From contig NZ_CP110973.1 of NCBI RefSeq assembly GCF_026248825.1, positions 2,499,001-2,563,000 on the forward strand: a stretch of DNA of 64,000 nucleotides, written 5' to 3'. This DNA is from Larkinella insperata. GTDB lineage: Bacteria; Bacteroidota; Bacteroidia; Cytophagales; Spirosomataceae. A program made the translations under genes and the position numbers. Under the pieces are notes generated by a model. The model was not told the origin of the DNA. It did no database searches and worked only from the letters and a program-made list of their open reading frames with translations. Numbering within the stretch: position 1 is the stretch's first letter; each line of letters starts with the position of its first letter. Shown here in pieces: positions 33,583 through 42,990 of this stretch.

Positions 33583-34921
33583 AAAGCTGACCGAACACAT
33601 CCGGAAAACCATAGGGCAGCATGAAGTGCCTTATGAACCCGGCTCGTGGGAGGAGTTTCAGCGATTGCAGCAACGGCGCAGGCATCGACAATCCGTTGTC
33701 TGGTTACGGTATGCAATGGCGGCTTGTCTACTGCTCGGTTTGCTGGGCGTGCCGCTCTGGCTGTACGTGGGCCCGTCTCAACCCGCGAAACTGGCCCTCA
33801 GACCGGTTGGTCCGAAACCCAAGCCGGATGTTGCGCATCCATCGGTTGCTCAACCGCCCTCTATTCGGCCGGTGGAAGAAAAAGCCGTTACGGCAAATCG
33901 ATCAGCCACCCCGTCATCAGTGCCGCAGAATCAGGAATTACCTCAAAACCGTATTGCATGGGAAAACGCTTTACCTGCTCATCAACAAGTGCGTACAACG
34001 CGTACCGACGTAAGGAATAAGCCAATGCTAAATAGGCTTCGGGCGAAAAGCGCCCCCGAACCAAATCCGTTGATAGTTTCGGAGCCGTCGGCCTCTTTCT
34101 CCAACGAACGGGCGGCAAACCTTCCAGCAGCAACCGATGAATCGGCCACTTCGTCGGGTTCGTTTGCCCGGATAAAACCGCGCTCCCGGCCTGGTTACCG
34201 CTGGTCGCTTCGACCGCTGGGCCTGCCGCTGAATGTGCAGGTGGAGGGAGCGCAAGTGACTGTTACAAACCCGTCGAAAACCGGCCCCGTATGGGGGGTC
34301 AGTCTGGCTCCGCAGTCGGTGCATGCCGCCGGGAGTTCGCCTGCGGTGGCTCTGGGTGGGGGACTGTTTTCCGAGTTACCGATCAGCAGGCGGTTTAGTT
34401 TGTCAACTGGTCTGTCGATGGCCCGGCAGACACTCGGCACAACGGAGTCCGGGCCCATCATCGCCTTGTCGAGCCCTCATCTGGTTTCCACCGACATCCG
34501 GCTGACTACCATCGACGTTCCGATTAACCTCCGTTTCCGGCCAAAAGGGTCGTCCGAAATGGGTTTTTACATCGAAGCCGGTTTTTCGTCTCTGGCTTTC
34601 CTGAACGAACGGTACGCGGAAACGTACGAGCAGCAGAAAGAAGTAGTTGTTCTGGTGATGGGCACAAACGGGCAGGAACAAACCGTCACGCAGTACGTGA
34701 CGGAGCAGCAAATCGTCAATCACTCCGAACCAGCTTTTGGTCGAATTTACTGGGGGCGGCTGCTCAACTTTTCCATTGGTGTTGAACGTCGGATGGGTAG
34801 CCAGTTCCGGTTATCCGCCGAACCGTATCTGAAATATCCAATTGGACCGTTTACCCGCGAGAATTTAATGCTTGGTTCGGGGGGAATCAGCCTACGGCTT
34901 GGCTTTCAGGCTGGTCGCTGA
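33563..34921 (+). CDS. Putative anti-sigma factor: one TM segment plus C-terminal barrel-like domain
   Basis: A 452-residue protein. The N-terminus is a short charged cytoplasmic part (about residues 1-47, HKKLTEHIRKTIGQHEVPYE, then SWEEFQRLQQRRRHR), like the sigma-binding part of Bacteroidota anti-sigma factors. A membrane segment follows (about 48-69, AMAACLLLGLLGVPLWLYVG), then a Pro/Ser-rich linker (about 75-200), and a C-terminal domain with alternating beta pattern and porin-like closing strands (LGSGGISLRLGFQAGR). Placing a barrel-like domain behind an inner-membrane helix is unusual but occurs in Bacteroidota. The 20-nt overlap with the sigma gene supports an anti-sigma role; no direct motif proves it. 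Confidence 0.68.
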   Translation: MKDSFHKKLTEHIRKTIGQHEVPYEPGSWEEFQRLQQRRRHRQSVVWLRYAMAACLLLGLLGVPLWLYVGPSQPAKLALRPVGPKPKPDVAHPSVAQPPSIRPVEEKAVTANRSATPSSVPQNQELPQNRIAWENALPAHQQVRTTRTDVRNKPMLNRLRAKSAPEPNPLIVSEPSASFSNERAANLPAATDESATSSGSFARIKPRSRPGYRWSLRPLGLPLNVQVEGAQVTVTNPSKTGPVWGVSLAPQSVHAAGSSPAVALGGGLFSELPISRRFSLSTGLSMARQTLGTTESGPIIALSSPHLVSTDIRLTTIDVPINLRFRPKGSSEMGFYIEAGFSSLAFLNERYAETYEQQKEVVVLVMGTNGQEQTVTQYVTEQQIVNHSEPAFGRIYWGRLLNFSIGVERRMGSQFRLSAEPYLKYPIGPFTRENLMLGSGGISLRLGFQAGR

Positions 34922-34981
34922 TCAAAGCCTTAACAATTAGCCTTGTAGTCCTCAAGAAATGTCCATAATTGTCTTACTTTT

Positions 34982-35003
34982 ATGCTAAAACCTGTTTTAG
35001 CAT
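34982..35003. promoter_or_regulatory. Perfect 10-bp inverted repeat abutting the second sigma factor start
   Basis: ATGCTAAAAC (34982-34991) and GTTTTAGCAT (34994-35003) are perfect arms with a 2-nt loop, ending at the base before the ATG at 35004. TACTTTTA at 34975-34982, one base from the -7 consensus, touches its left end. It could be an operator at the transcription start or an RNA hairpin limiting translation. Confidence 0.55.
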
Positions 35004-35585
35004 ATGTCTGTCTACAGCGATTATGTTGACCACGACCTTTTGCCGCTTCTGGCGGAGGGAGATGAGGAAGCATTCGCGGAAATATACCGCCGATACTGGC
35101 AACGGCTGTACAGTTCGGCTTATAAGCGTTTGCGTAACGAAGACCAGTGTCAGGATCTGGTCCAGAATGTTTTTACAGATCTGTGGGAACGCAAAGCACA
35201 GCATACCATTGATAATTTACCCGCCTATCTTTTTACGGCTGTTCGGTTTCAGGTGCTCAAACAAGTTTCCCGGCAGCCCGGTACTGCCGACCTCCTGGAC
35301 GCGTTTGAGGCAATCCTGACATCGCCAATTCATTCCGACGACTCGCTTTTGGAGCAGGAAATCCTGAACCTGGTTAAATTATGGGTGGCGGCTCTGCCCG
35401 AAAAAAGGCGCGAAATTTTCCTGATGTACTACTCCCAGGACCTTTCTACTGCCGACATTGCTGACAGTCTGGGCGTTTCGCAGAAAACCGTTCAGAACCA
35501 GTTACACACCGCCACAACGGCATTACGGGCTCGTCTGGCCCGTATTCTTCTTGCCGCCCTCCTTGCTTCCATTATTCCGCTGTAG
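35004..35585 (+). CDS. ECF sigma factor, FecI-like (second of two)
   Basis: A 193-residue ECF sigma factor. Region 2 is EEAFAEIYRRYWQRLYSSAYKR with DLVQNVFTDLWERK, and region 4 is LPEKRREIFLMYYSQDLSTADIADSLGVSQKTVQNQ. It lies directly upstream of a FecR-type anti-sigma gene and a SusC gene with an STN domain, the classic Bacteroidota trans-envelope switch: ligand binding at SusC is signalled through FecR to free the sigma factor, which then turns on the SusC operon. The hydrophobic tail (ILLAALLASIIPL) is odd for a soluble sigma factor and may contact FecR or the membrane. Confidence 0.93.
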   Translation: MSVYSDYVDHDLLPLLAEGDEEAFAEIYRRYWQRLYSSAYKRLRNEDQCQDLVQNVFTDLWERKAQHTIDNLPAYLFTAVRFQVLKQVSRQPGTADLLDAFEAILTSPIHSDDSLLEQEILNLVKLWVAALPEKRREIFLMYYSQDLSTADIADSLGVSQKTVQNQLHTATTALRARLARILLAALLASIIPL

Positions 35586-35691
35586 AGACTGCTAACCGGG
35601 CATTTGCGGATAGGTTTAATTATTTCAATTATTTTTTGGACAGGCTTGGGAGTTTTGCTCAATACCGGTACATACCTATAAACACAACCTC

Positions 35692-36759
35692 ATGGAACCG
35701 TTTGAAAACCGGCGTGAATTAGGGGGCCTCTTTAAAAAATACGTAGAAGGAAAGGCTACGCCGGAAGAAAAACGGTTTGTGGAAGCATATTATGATTTTT
35801 TTGATCAGCACGCAGAGGTGTTTGACTGGCCATCCGGCTCCGGCAGACGAACGAAGGCCGGGCAAAACGGGTTGGATCAAAGCGAGCGGGAAGCCTTGAT
35901 CTGGAAGGGAATTCAGGATCAAATACAGGCGAATCGGGATGCCGCCGTCATTCCGTTATGGACGAGGTGGTGGCAGACACCGTACTTGAAAGTTGCCGCT
36001 GCGGTGCTGTTCATCCTATCGGGATGGCTTTATTATTCCTACCAAAACGGGAGGGGTGATATAAACGGGGTTAGCCGTACCCGGCCCGCCTTACAACTCG
36101 TTACCAACACGGAGAAGGGGAAGAAAGAGGTGGTTCTGGAAGATGGAACGCACGTCGTTCTGGAACCGGGCGGCAGTCTTTACTATCCGAAATCCTTTGC
36201 AAAAGACCAGCGTGTCGTGTACTTAAACGGGAACGCTTTTTTCGATGTCGCCAAAAATCCGGCGAAACCTTTTCTGGTCCATAGCCGCGACATTGTAACC
36301 CGGGTTGTAGGAACCAGTTTTACGATTCATGTTGGACGTAAACACCTGGAAGTAGCCGTATTGACCGGTAAAGTAATGGTGGGGAAAGCCAGCGATAAAA
36401 CAATGACGAATGCGCACCTCCTGACGCCAAATCAGAAAGTAACATATTATACAGAAAGTAGTCGCTTTGTGACGGGCCTGGTGAACCAGCCGGTTATTAT
36501 AAAGGCTGCAACGAAAACGCTATCCGCCAATGTCTTCAAGTTTGGAGATGCGCCTTTGCGGGATGTAATAACGGTGCTGGAAGCGGCTTACGGAATAGAA
36601 ATTACCGTGCGCAACGAGCCATTAAAAAGTTGCCCCGTTACGGCTGATCTGCGCGAACAATCGCTTTATACGAAACTCGATATTGTTTGTGCTTCCCTCA
36701 AAGCACATTACGATATAATAGGAACCCGCATCATTATTACGGGTGGAGAATGCCAATAA
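35692..36759 (+). CDS. FecR family anti-sigma factor
   Basis: A 355-residue inner-membrane regulator. The cytoplasmic N-terminal part (about 1-100) includes LFKKYVEGKATPEEKRFVEA, typical of sigma-binding FecR N-termini. One membrane segment follows (about 101-120, LKVAAAVLFILSGWLYYSY). The periplasmic FecR domain contains EVVLEDGTHVVLEPGGSLYYP and GNAFFDVAKNPAKPFLVHS, and a C-terminal DUF4974-like domain reads FKFGDAPLRDVITVLEAAYG. The latter is the part thought to meet the STN domain of the SusC receptor. It should hold the sigma factor encoded at 35004 until substrate is sensed. Confidence 0.93.
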   Translation: MEPFENRRELGGLFKKYVEGKATPEEKRFVEAYYDFFDQHAEVFDWPSGSGRRTKAGQNGLDQSEREALIWKGIQDQIQANRDAAVIPLWTRWWQTPYLKVAAAVLFILSGWLYYSYQNGRGDINGVSRTRPALQLVTNTEKGKKEVVLEDGTHVVLEPGGSLYYPKSFAKDQRVVYLNGNAFFDVAKNPAKPFLVHSRDIVTRVVGTSFTIHVGRKHLEVAVLTGKVMVGKASDKTMTNAHLLTPNQKVTYYTESSRFVTGLVNQPVIIKAATKTLSANVFKFGDAPLRDVITVLEAAYGIEITVRNEPLKSCPVTADLREQSLYTKLDIVCASLKAHYDIIGTRIIITGGECQ

Positions 36760-36944
36760 CAATTTATGACTAAACCCCAAGCCTTGAACTATGCCATCGA
36801 CTAAAACACTTACCTGCTGCTAACGGTCCGGGCCGCTTCCGGCCCACCACGATACTGCCGATTCTTTTAACGTTTCCTGATCCTCATTTTTGGATGAGCC
36901 GGGATGTCTTTGTCAAATTTTTCAGGATTTAGACCAACGGAACT

Positions 36945-39900
36945 ATGAAAATATATCTAAAAAGCCGGGCAGCCGCTTGTGCCATTATTGCGAAACGTTT
37001 CCTGATTCAACTCATTACAAGTGGCCTGTTGACCGGTATTAATTTTGCCAATACGGTTTTCGCGCAGGACGTATTCCAGCGAACCGTTTCGCTGTCGATC
37101 CGGGAAAAAGGCATCAAGGATGTGCTGGCGGCCCTCGAAAGCAAAGCGGGCGTGAAATTCGTCTACAGTTCGCACACACTGGCCAAGCGGAAGGTATCAC
37201 TCGACATCCTGAACCGCCCCCTGCCGGAAGCCCTCGAAGAAGTATTCAAACCCGCCCGGATCAGCAGCAAAGTGGTGGGTGGGCAGGTCGTTATCAATCT
37301 TGAAACGCCATTGGCTGAACCGGTGAAGACGGCCCCGAAAACCCAAACGGCGGACGAGCGACGAATTACGGGCACGGTCAAGGATGAGAAAGGGGAGGGG
37401 CTGCCGGGGGTGAGCGTTGTCATCAAAAACACCCAGCGCGGCACCGCAACCGATGCCGAAGGAAAGTACAGCCTGGCCTTGCCCGACGGTGAACCCGTCC
37501 TTGTTTTTTCGTTTGTCGGCTATCTGTCTCAGGAAGTTCCGGTTGGCAATCAGACCCTTATTGACATCGAACTGAAGGCCGATGCCAAGGGACTCGACGA
37601 AGTGGTGGTGGTGGGCTACGGTACCCAAAAAATCGCCAACGTAACGGGCTCGGTGGCTTCCATTGGCAGCAAAGAGGTGAAGAGTATTCCCACGTCCAAC
37701 CTCGTTACGGGTTTGGCGGGGCGGCTGCCGGGCCTGCGGGTGACGCAAAGTTCCAGTGAGCCGGGGTCCTATAACACCCGTTTCGATATCCGGGGATTTG
37801 GAAATCCGCTGATTGTGGTGGATGGTCTGGTGATGGACGCCATCAATTTTGCCCGGATCAACCCCAACGACATTGCCGAAATAACGGTATTAAAAGATGC
37901 TTCGGCGGCCATCTACGGGGTGAAGTCAGCCAACGGTGTGATTCTGGTAACGACCAAGAAAGGCGAACCCGGTAAGCCCAAGATCAGTTATTCGGGCTTT
38001 TATCAGGTTAACAAAGTGACGAACACGCCAACCCCGTACAGCGCCTACGAGTTTGCGGTAATCAGCACCGAAAATGAGATTAATACGGGCCGGGCGCCCG
38101 GTTCCACCACGTTTTCGCGGGAAGATCTGGAAAAATACCGCGACGGTACCTATCCGAGCACCAACTGGTATGATCTGGTCATGCGGGATTTTACGCCCAT
38201 GAAAAACCACACCATCAACGTATCCGGCGGCAGCGACCGAATTAAATATTTCACCTCGCTCGGGTATGTAGATGAAATGGGCCTTTGGAAAAGCGGGGAT
38301 TTAAATTACAAGAAATACAACATCCGCTCGAATGTAACCAGCGAAATCACCAAGAACCTGGAAGCGGTTGTGGGAATTGATGCGTTGCTGGACAACAAAA
38401 ACGAACCGGGGGCTCCGGCTTACGTTGATGGCGGAATTGGCGGGACGTATTTCTCCCTGTTTATGCAAAACCCGACGGTTCCGGTCTATGCCAATAACAA
38501 TCCGCAATACCTCAGCGACACCTACGACGGCCAGCACCCGCTGGCGATCACCCACGCCGACATGGGCGGTTATACGAAGACCCGGAATAAAACCTTTCAG
38601 GGCAGCTTTACGCTGAATTATAAAGTTCCGGCGGTGCCCGGGTTAAGTGCCAAGTTTATGTACGGCTTTTATAACCAGGATCGGTTCATGAAAGCCTGGC
38701 GACCAAAGTTTTTGATGTATACGTATAACAAAGAAACCGATACTTATATCAACTCGAGTACGAAGAATAATCCGCCGAATATGACGGAAGATTATTCCAC
38801 GTTTCAGCGCACGACGGTGCTGGGGCAAGTTACGTACGACCGAGTTTTTAAACAGAAGCACGGCGTAAAAGCAGCCCTGGTTTTTGAAGAAAGACACGAG
38901 ATGGCGGATAACATGTGGGCCAAAAAAGAATTCTCCCTGAATGTTGACCAACTCTTTGCGGGGCTCTCCAAAAACGCGCAGGTTAATTCGAGTAATATTT
39001 ACGAAAACGATAATCAGAACGTTATCGGCCGGTTGAACTATGATTATCAGTCGAAATACCTTTTTGAATTTGGTTTTAATTACGGCGGGTCGTCCAAATT
39101 TCCGCGGGGAAAACGCTGGGGTTTTTTCCCGTATGCGTCGGCCGGATGGCGGATTTCGGATGAAGAATTCTTTAAAAATGCCCTGCCGTATGTATCCAAT
39201 TTAAAACTGCGGGGATCGTGGGGTGAGATGGGCGACGATGGGGCTTCGTCGTTTCAGTTTCTGACGGGTTATACGTATCCGAGCGGCAATTATTTTTTCG
39301 GCGACGGCGTCGTATCGGGCCTGGGATTCCGGGGCATACCCAATCCTAACATCACTTGGTATACCGTCACATCCAAAAACATTGGTCTGGATCTGGACAT
39401 CAACAACGGCCTGATTAATATGCAGCTCGATCTGTTTCAGCGCGACCGGTCCGGTTTGCTGGGCACCCGCATTGTGACCATTCCCGGAACCGTTGGGGCC
39501 AATCTGCCGCAGGAAAACCTGAACAAAGACCTGAAACGGGGTTTTGAGCTGGTGCTGGGGCACGCCAAACGCAATGGTGTGCTGCGATATTCCGTATCGG
39601 GTAACGTGACGTATACACGCGGCCGTGCATCGTACATCGAGCGTGTGGCCGATGCCAATTCCTACCTCAACTGGCGCAGCAACATGACCAACCGCTGGGA
39701 CAATATTTCCTGGGGATACCGGTACATCGGCCAGTTTCAGACGCAGGAGGAAATCTTCAATTCGCCCCTGCAGGACAATCAGGGTAACAAAACCATGCGG
39801 CCCGGTGACCTCAAGTACGAAGATGTCAACAAAGACGGTATCATCAACGATCTGGACATTGTGCCGATCGGGCGGGGTAACGTGCCGGACATAAACTTTG

Positions 39901-40376
39901 GTCTAAGCGGCTCGCTGACCTACAAACAGTTCGACGCAAATATGCTTTTTCAGGGCGCTTCCAACTTCAATTTCAACTTTCAGGGAACCTGGTACATGGG
40001 CGGACCGCTGACCTGGGCCGGGCGGAATGCGCTGAGTTACTTTATGGACCGCTGGCACCACGAGGATCTGTATGATGTAAACAGTCCGTGGGTGCCCGGC
40101 CGGTTTCCGTCCACGGGCTACCCGGCGTCCAACAAGTGGAATTCGGCCTTCTGGTTACAGGATGCCAAATACCTGCGCCTGAAGAGTATGGAAATTGGCT
40201 ACACGTTCAAAGAGTCGTTGCTGTCAAGAATTGGCGCTCAGAATGTGCGGCTTTACGTCAGCGGGTTCAACCTCTTTACCTGGACAAAACTGAAATACGT
40301 CGACCCGGAGCGCAACACCGAGCTCACGTACCCGATCACCAAAAACTACAATCTGGGCGTTAACATCACCTTCTAA
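36945..40376 (+). CDS. SusC/RagA-type TonB-dependent receptor with STN domain
   Basis: A 1143-residue outer-membrane transporter. After a signal peptide (ending near NTVFAQ) comes an STN domain (about 45-120, VSLSIREKGIKDVLAALESK), which links receptor to FecR. A CarboxypepD_reg-like domain follows (about 141-218, RRITGTVKDEKGEGLPGVSV), then TonB box and plug (EVVVVGYGTQKIANVTGSVA, LAGRLPGLRVTQ, FDIRGFGNPLIVVDGLVMD) and a long beta-barrel ending LTYPITKNYNLGVNITF, with the final aromatic residue needed for outer-membrane insertion. It imports a bulky ligand with the SusD partner encoded next (9 nt gap). The substrate is unknown, as no glycan-degrading enzyme is encoded in this locus. Confidence 0.96.
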   Translation: MKIYLKSRAAACAIIAKRFLIQLITSGLLTGINFANTVFAQDVFQRTVSLSIREKGIKDVLAALESKAGVKFVYSSHTLAKRKVSLDILNRPLPEALEEVFKPARISSKVVGGQVVINLETPLAEPVKTAPKTQTADERRITGTVKDEKGEGLPGVSVVIKNTQRGTATDAEGKYSLALPDGEPVLVFSFVGYLSQEVPVGNQTLIDIELKADAKGLDEVVVVGYGTQKIANVTGSVASIGSKEVKSIPTSNLVTGLAGRLPGLRVTQSSSEPGSYNTRFDIRGFGNPLIVVDGLVMDAINFARINPNDIAEITVLKDASAAIYGVKSANGVILVTTKKGEPGKPKISYSGFYQVNKVTNTPTPYSAYEFAVISTENEINTGRAPGSTTFSREDLEKYRDGTYPSTNWYDLVMRDFTPMKNHTINVSGGSDRIKYFTSLGYVDEMGLWKSGDLNYKKYNIRSNVTSEITKNLEAVVGIDALLDNKNEPGAPAYVDGGIGGTYFSLFMQNPTVPVYANNNPQYLSDTYDGQHPLAITHADMGGYTKTRNKTFQGSFTLNYKVPAVPGLSAKFMYGFYNQDRFMKAWRPKFLMYTYNKETDTYINSSTKNNPPNMTEDYSTFQRTTVLGQVTYDRVFKQKHGVKAALVFEERHEMADNMWAKKEFSLNVDQLFAGLSKNAQVNSSNIYENDNQNVIGRLNYDYQSKYLFEFGFNYGGSSKFPRGKRWGFFPYASAGWRISDEEFFKNALPYVSNLKLRGSWGEMGDDGASSFQFLTGYTYPSGNYFFGDGVVSGLGFRGIPNPNITWYTVTSKNIGLDLDINNGLINMQLDLFQRDRSGLLGTRIVTIPGTVGANLPQENLNKDLKRGFELVLGHAKRNGVLRYSVSGNVTYTRGRASYIERVADANSYLNWRSNMTNRWDNISWGYRYIGQFQTQEEIFNSPLQDNQGNKTMRPGDLKYEDVNKDGIINDLDIVPIGRGNVPDINFGLSGSLTYKQFDANMLFQGASNFNFNFQGTWYMGGPLTWAGRNALSYFMDRWHHEDLYDVNSPWVPGRFPSTGYPASNKWNSAFWLQDAKYLRLKSMEIGYTFKESLLSRIGAQNVRLYVSGFNLFTWTKLKYVDPERNTELTYPITKNYNLGVNITF

Positions 40377-40385
40377 GCTACGGAT

Positions 40386-42155
40386 ATGAAAAATAAGATT
40401 CTTTTTGGGCTGTCGGTGCTGATCATGATGTGCCTGACCAACTCCTGCAATGACAAGCGACTGGACATCAGTCCCCTGGACATCCTGACGACCGAGCAGG
40501 TTTTTCAGAGCGAAGAAGCCATCACGGCCTATATGGCAAGCCTTTACAACGCCATACCGATGGAAGATTTCAATTTTGGCGGTTTTTCGGCCGATACCGA
40601 CGAGGCCGGAATCGGCATGTCCATCTACAACAGCGTCCGGGGCGGTACCAGCACGCAGTGGTGGGGCTACAACCACGTGCGGAACGTAAACAACCTGCTC
40701 GAAAATCTGCCGGCCGCTAAAGTCGGTGAAGGGCTGAAAAAGAACCTGACCGGTGAGGCCAAGTTCATCCGGGCCTATTACTATTTTGCCATGGTGAAGC
40801 GGTACGGCGGGGTGCCGATCATCAAAACCGTACAGAACTATACCGGTGACAACATTCCCGAGCTTCAGGTGGCGCGGAGTTCCGAAAAGGAAGTATACGA
40901 TTTTATTGCGGCCGATCTCGACGAAGCCGCTTCGTTGTTGCCCGAAACGAACGTGAAAGGGCGGGCCAACAAATATGCGGCTCTGGCCCTCAAATCGCGG
41001 GCGATGTTGTACGCGGCATCGTCGGCCAAATACGGGGCGGTTTTGCTAAACGGTGTTCTGGGAATCGCGGCCACCGAAGCGCCCAACTACTGGAAGGCGG
41101 CTTTCGACGCGGCCAAAGCCGTAATTGAGTCGGGAAAGTATGTTCTTTACGACAAGAATCCGGACAAGCAGGCAAACTTCGAGCAGTTGTTTCTCGACCG
41201 GGAAAACCCCGAAGCCATTCTGTCCCGCTTCTTTTCGTACCCCGACAAAACACACAATTACGACCGGAATGTGATTCCTTTCGGGATTCGCGGCCCCGAC
41301 GGATACGGTTCGGGTGTTGGGCCGACGCTGGAAATGGTGGAGCAGTTTGAATACATCGACGGCTCGCCCGGAACCCTGAAAATCGGCACGCCCACGGAAC
41401 CCATTTATTACACCAAACCCACCGACCTATTCCGGAACTTCGATCCGCGCCTACAAGCCACCGTCATTGTGCCTTTCGGCGAGTGGAAAGGTAGCGCCAT
41501 TGATGTACAGGCCGGTATTTATGACCAGGGAGTTAAATGGGAAAGCGGGGATTACTCGGCTTTGTACAACCTGAACACCCACCAGCCCGACAACGCCAAC
41601 GGAACGCTGCGGATCGTTGGGCTGAGCGGTTTCGGGACGGTGGGCTCGGAGAAATCGGCTTCCGGTTTCTACGTGAAAAAATACATGGACCCGAGCCTGG
41701 AGCGGTCGCGCGTCCGGACGCAGGGTTCTTCGCAGCCCTGGATTGAGCTTCGGTATGCCGAGGTGCTTTTGAACTACGCCGAAGCTGCCGTGGAGTTAGG
41801 AAACATGGCCGAAGCAAAAGCCAAGGTAAATCTGATTCGCGCCCGGGCGGGGATTGTCGAACTGAAAGACGCGGCTGTAACGCTCGACAGAGTTCGGCAT
41901 GAGCGGCTGGTGGAACTGGCCTTCGAAAACCACCGCTGGTGGGATTATCGCCGGTGGCGGGTGTCCGATAAGCTGTTCAACAACACCCGGGCAACGGCTC
42001 TGAAACCGTATTACGACGTTCAGAAAAAAGCCTATCGTTTTGAGCGCTCCGTGGCCACCTCCTACAAAACGTTCGGGGTGGAGGTCTACTACGAGCGCAT
42101 CGATCCGGCCGAACTGGCCAAAAATCCCAAGTTGATCCAGAACCCGAATTATTAA
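40386..42155 (+). CDS. SusD/RagB-type surface lipoprotein
   Basis: A 589-residue lipoprotein that lids the SusC barrel and captures substrate. The signal ends MMCLTNSCND with a lipobox Cys at about 18. N-terminal SusD-like sequence includes LDILTTEQVFQSEEAITAYM and WWGYNHVRNVNNLLENLP, and TPR-like helices include AKFIRAYYYFAMVKRYGGVP. The C-terminal half has WIELRYAEVLLNYAEAAVEL and VRHERLVELAFENHRWWDYR, both hallmarks of the family. It is translated from the same operon as SusC and DUF3823. Confidence 0.96.
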   Translation: MKNKILFGLSVLIMMCLTNSCNDKRLDISPLDILTTEQVFQSEEAITAYMASLYNAIPMEDFNFGGFSADTDEAGIGMSIYNSVRGGTSTQWWGYNHVRNVNNLLENLPAAKVGEGLKKNLTGEAKFIRAYYYFAMVKRYGGVPIIKTVQNYTGDNIPELQVARSSEKEVYDFIAADLDEAASLLPETNVKGRANKYAALALKSRAMLYAASSAKYGAVLLNGVLGIAATEAPNYWKAAFDAAKAVIESGKYVLYDKNPDKQANFEQLFLDRENPEAILSRFFSYPDKTHNYDRNVIPFGIRGPDGYGSGVGPTLEMVEQFEYIDGSPGTLKIGTPTEPIYYTKPTDLFRNFDPRLQATVIVPFGEWKGSAIDVQAGIYDQGVKWESGDYSALYNLNTHQPDNANGTLRIVGLSGFGTVGSEKSASGFYVKKYMDPSLERSRVRTQGSSQPWIELRYAEVLLNYAEAAVELGNMAEAKAKVNLIRARAGIVELKDAAVTLDRVRHERLVELAFENHRWWDYRRWRVSDKLFNNTRATALKPYYDVQKKAYRFERSVATSYKTFGVEVYYERIDPAELAKNPKLIQNPNY

Positions 42156-42173
42156 TTGTAAAGGCATCTCACC

Positions 42174-42860
42174 ATGATCCGGAAACGCATAATGACCAGC
42201 CTGCTGGCCGGTCTGATTCTCACTTCCTGCTCAAAGATTGATAATTACGTTGCCCCCAACGGCGGCATTCGCGGGAAATTGATTGATAAAATAACGAACG
42301 AGGGATTGCAGGCCGAGCAGCCCAACGGCTTTACGGTCAAGCTGTTTGAAAAAGGCGGTAAGCTGAATTCGCCCATTGCGTTTCAGGGAAAGCCGGACGG
42401 CACGTTTGAAAATGCGTTTGTCTTCCAGAACGAATACAAAGTGCTGGTCACAGAAGGCGCTTTTTTTCCGATTGATACGGCCGTGATCACCATCGGCGCC
42501 AGCACGGAAAATAACTTTGAAGTAGTGCCGTTTCTGGCCATTACGGACGCAACCGTAACCCCGGCAGCCGGTAAAGTAACGGTAAATTACCGGCTGAAAC
42601 GCGCGCAGGTCGGCGACAAAATCGTGGAGCGGAAAGTGCTGGTTTCGCGCGTGCCGACGGTCAACAACTCGGTATTTGACTTCAAGGCCCAGACGGAACT
42701 GGCTGCGGTGAGCGATACGGATATTCTGGCGGGTATGTTTTCGGATGAGGTCACGGGCTTGTCGTCGGGCCAGACGTACTACGTTCGCATAGCCGCTCGA
42801 ACCAACAATCCGCTGAAGAAATACAATTACAGCAAAATTTTTACGGTGAAAGTGCCGTAA
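42174..42860 (+). CDS. DUF3823 lipoprotein
   Basis: A 228-residue lipoprotein (MIRKRIMTSLLAGLILTSCSK, lipobox Cys about 19). It matches the DUF3823 pattern: NGGIRGKLIDKITNEGLQAE (an Ig-like or carboxypeptidase-regulatory-like first domain), then FENAFVFQNEYKVLVTEGAF and a second beta-sandwich (AGKVTVNYRLKRAQVGDKIVE). DUF3823 genes usually follow SusD in Bacteroidota and probably bind substrate at the cell surface. It starts 18 nt after the SusD stop. Confidence 0.85.
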   Translation: MIRKRIMTSLLAGLILTSCSKIDNYVAPNGGIRGKLIDKITNEGLQAEQPNGFTVKLFEKGGKLNSPIAFQGKPDGTFENAFVFQNEYKVLVTEGAFFPIDTAVITIGASTENNFEVVPFLAITDATVTPAAGKVTVNYRLKRAQVGDKIVERKVLVSRVPTVNNSVFDFKAQTELAAVSDTDILAGMFSDEVTGLSSGQTYYVRIAARTNNPLKKYNYSKIFTVKVP

Positions 42861-42990
42861 CAGTCAGTTGCTTAGCGTAGAAATCGCCAGTTGTTGCCTT
42901 ACGGGATTGGTAGCCGAAACAGAAGCCCCCGCCGGGCCGACAGGAAACACAAAAAAGCCAGTCATTCCTTTTACATTAGCTAATAAACAC

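Noticed and set aside
36820..36850. GGGCC/GGCCC stem ahead of SusC
   Set aside because: Five-base arms in GC-rich DNA; too weak to call a regulatory element.
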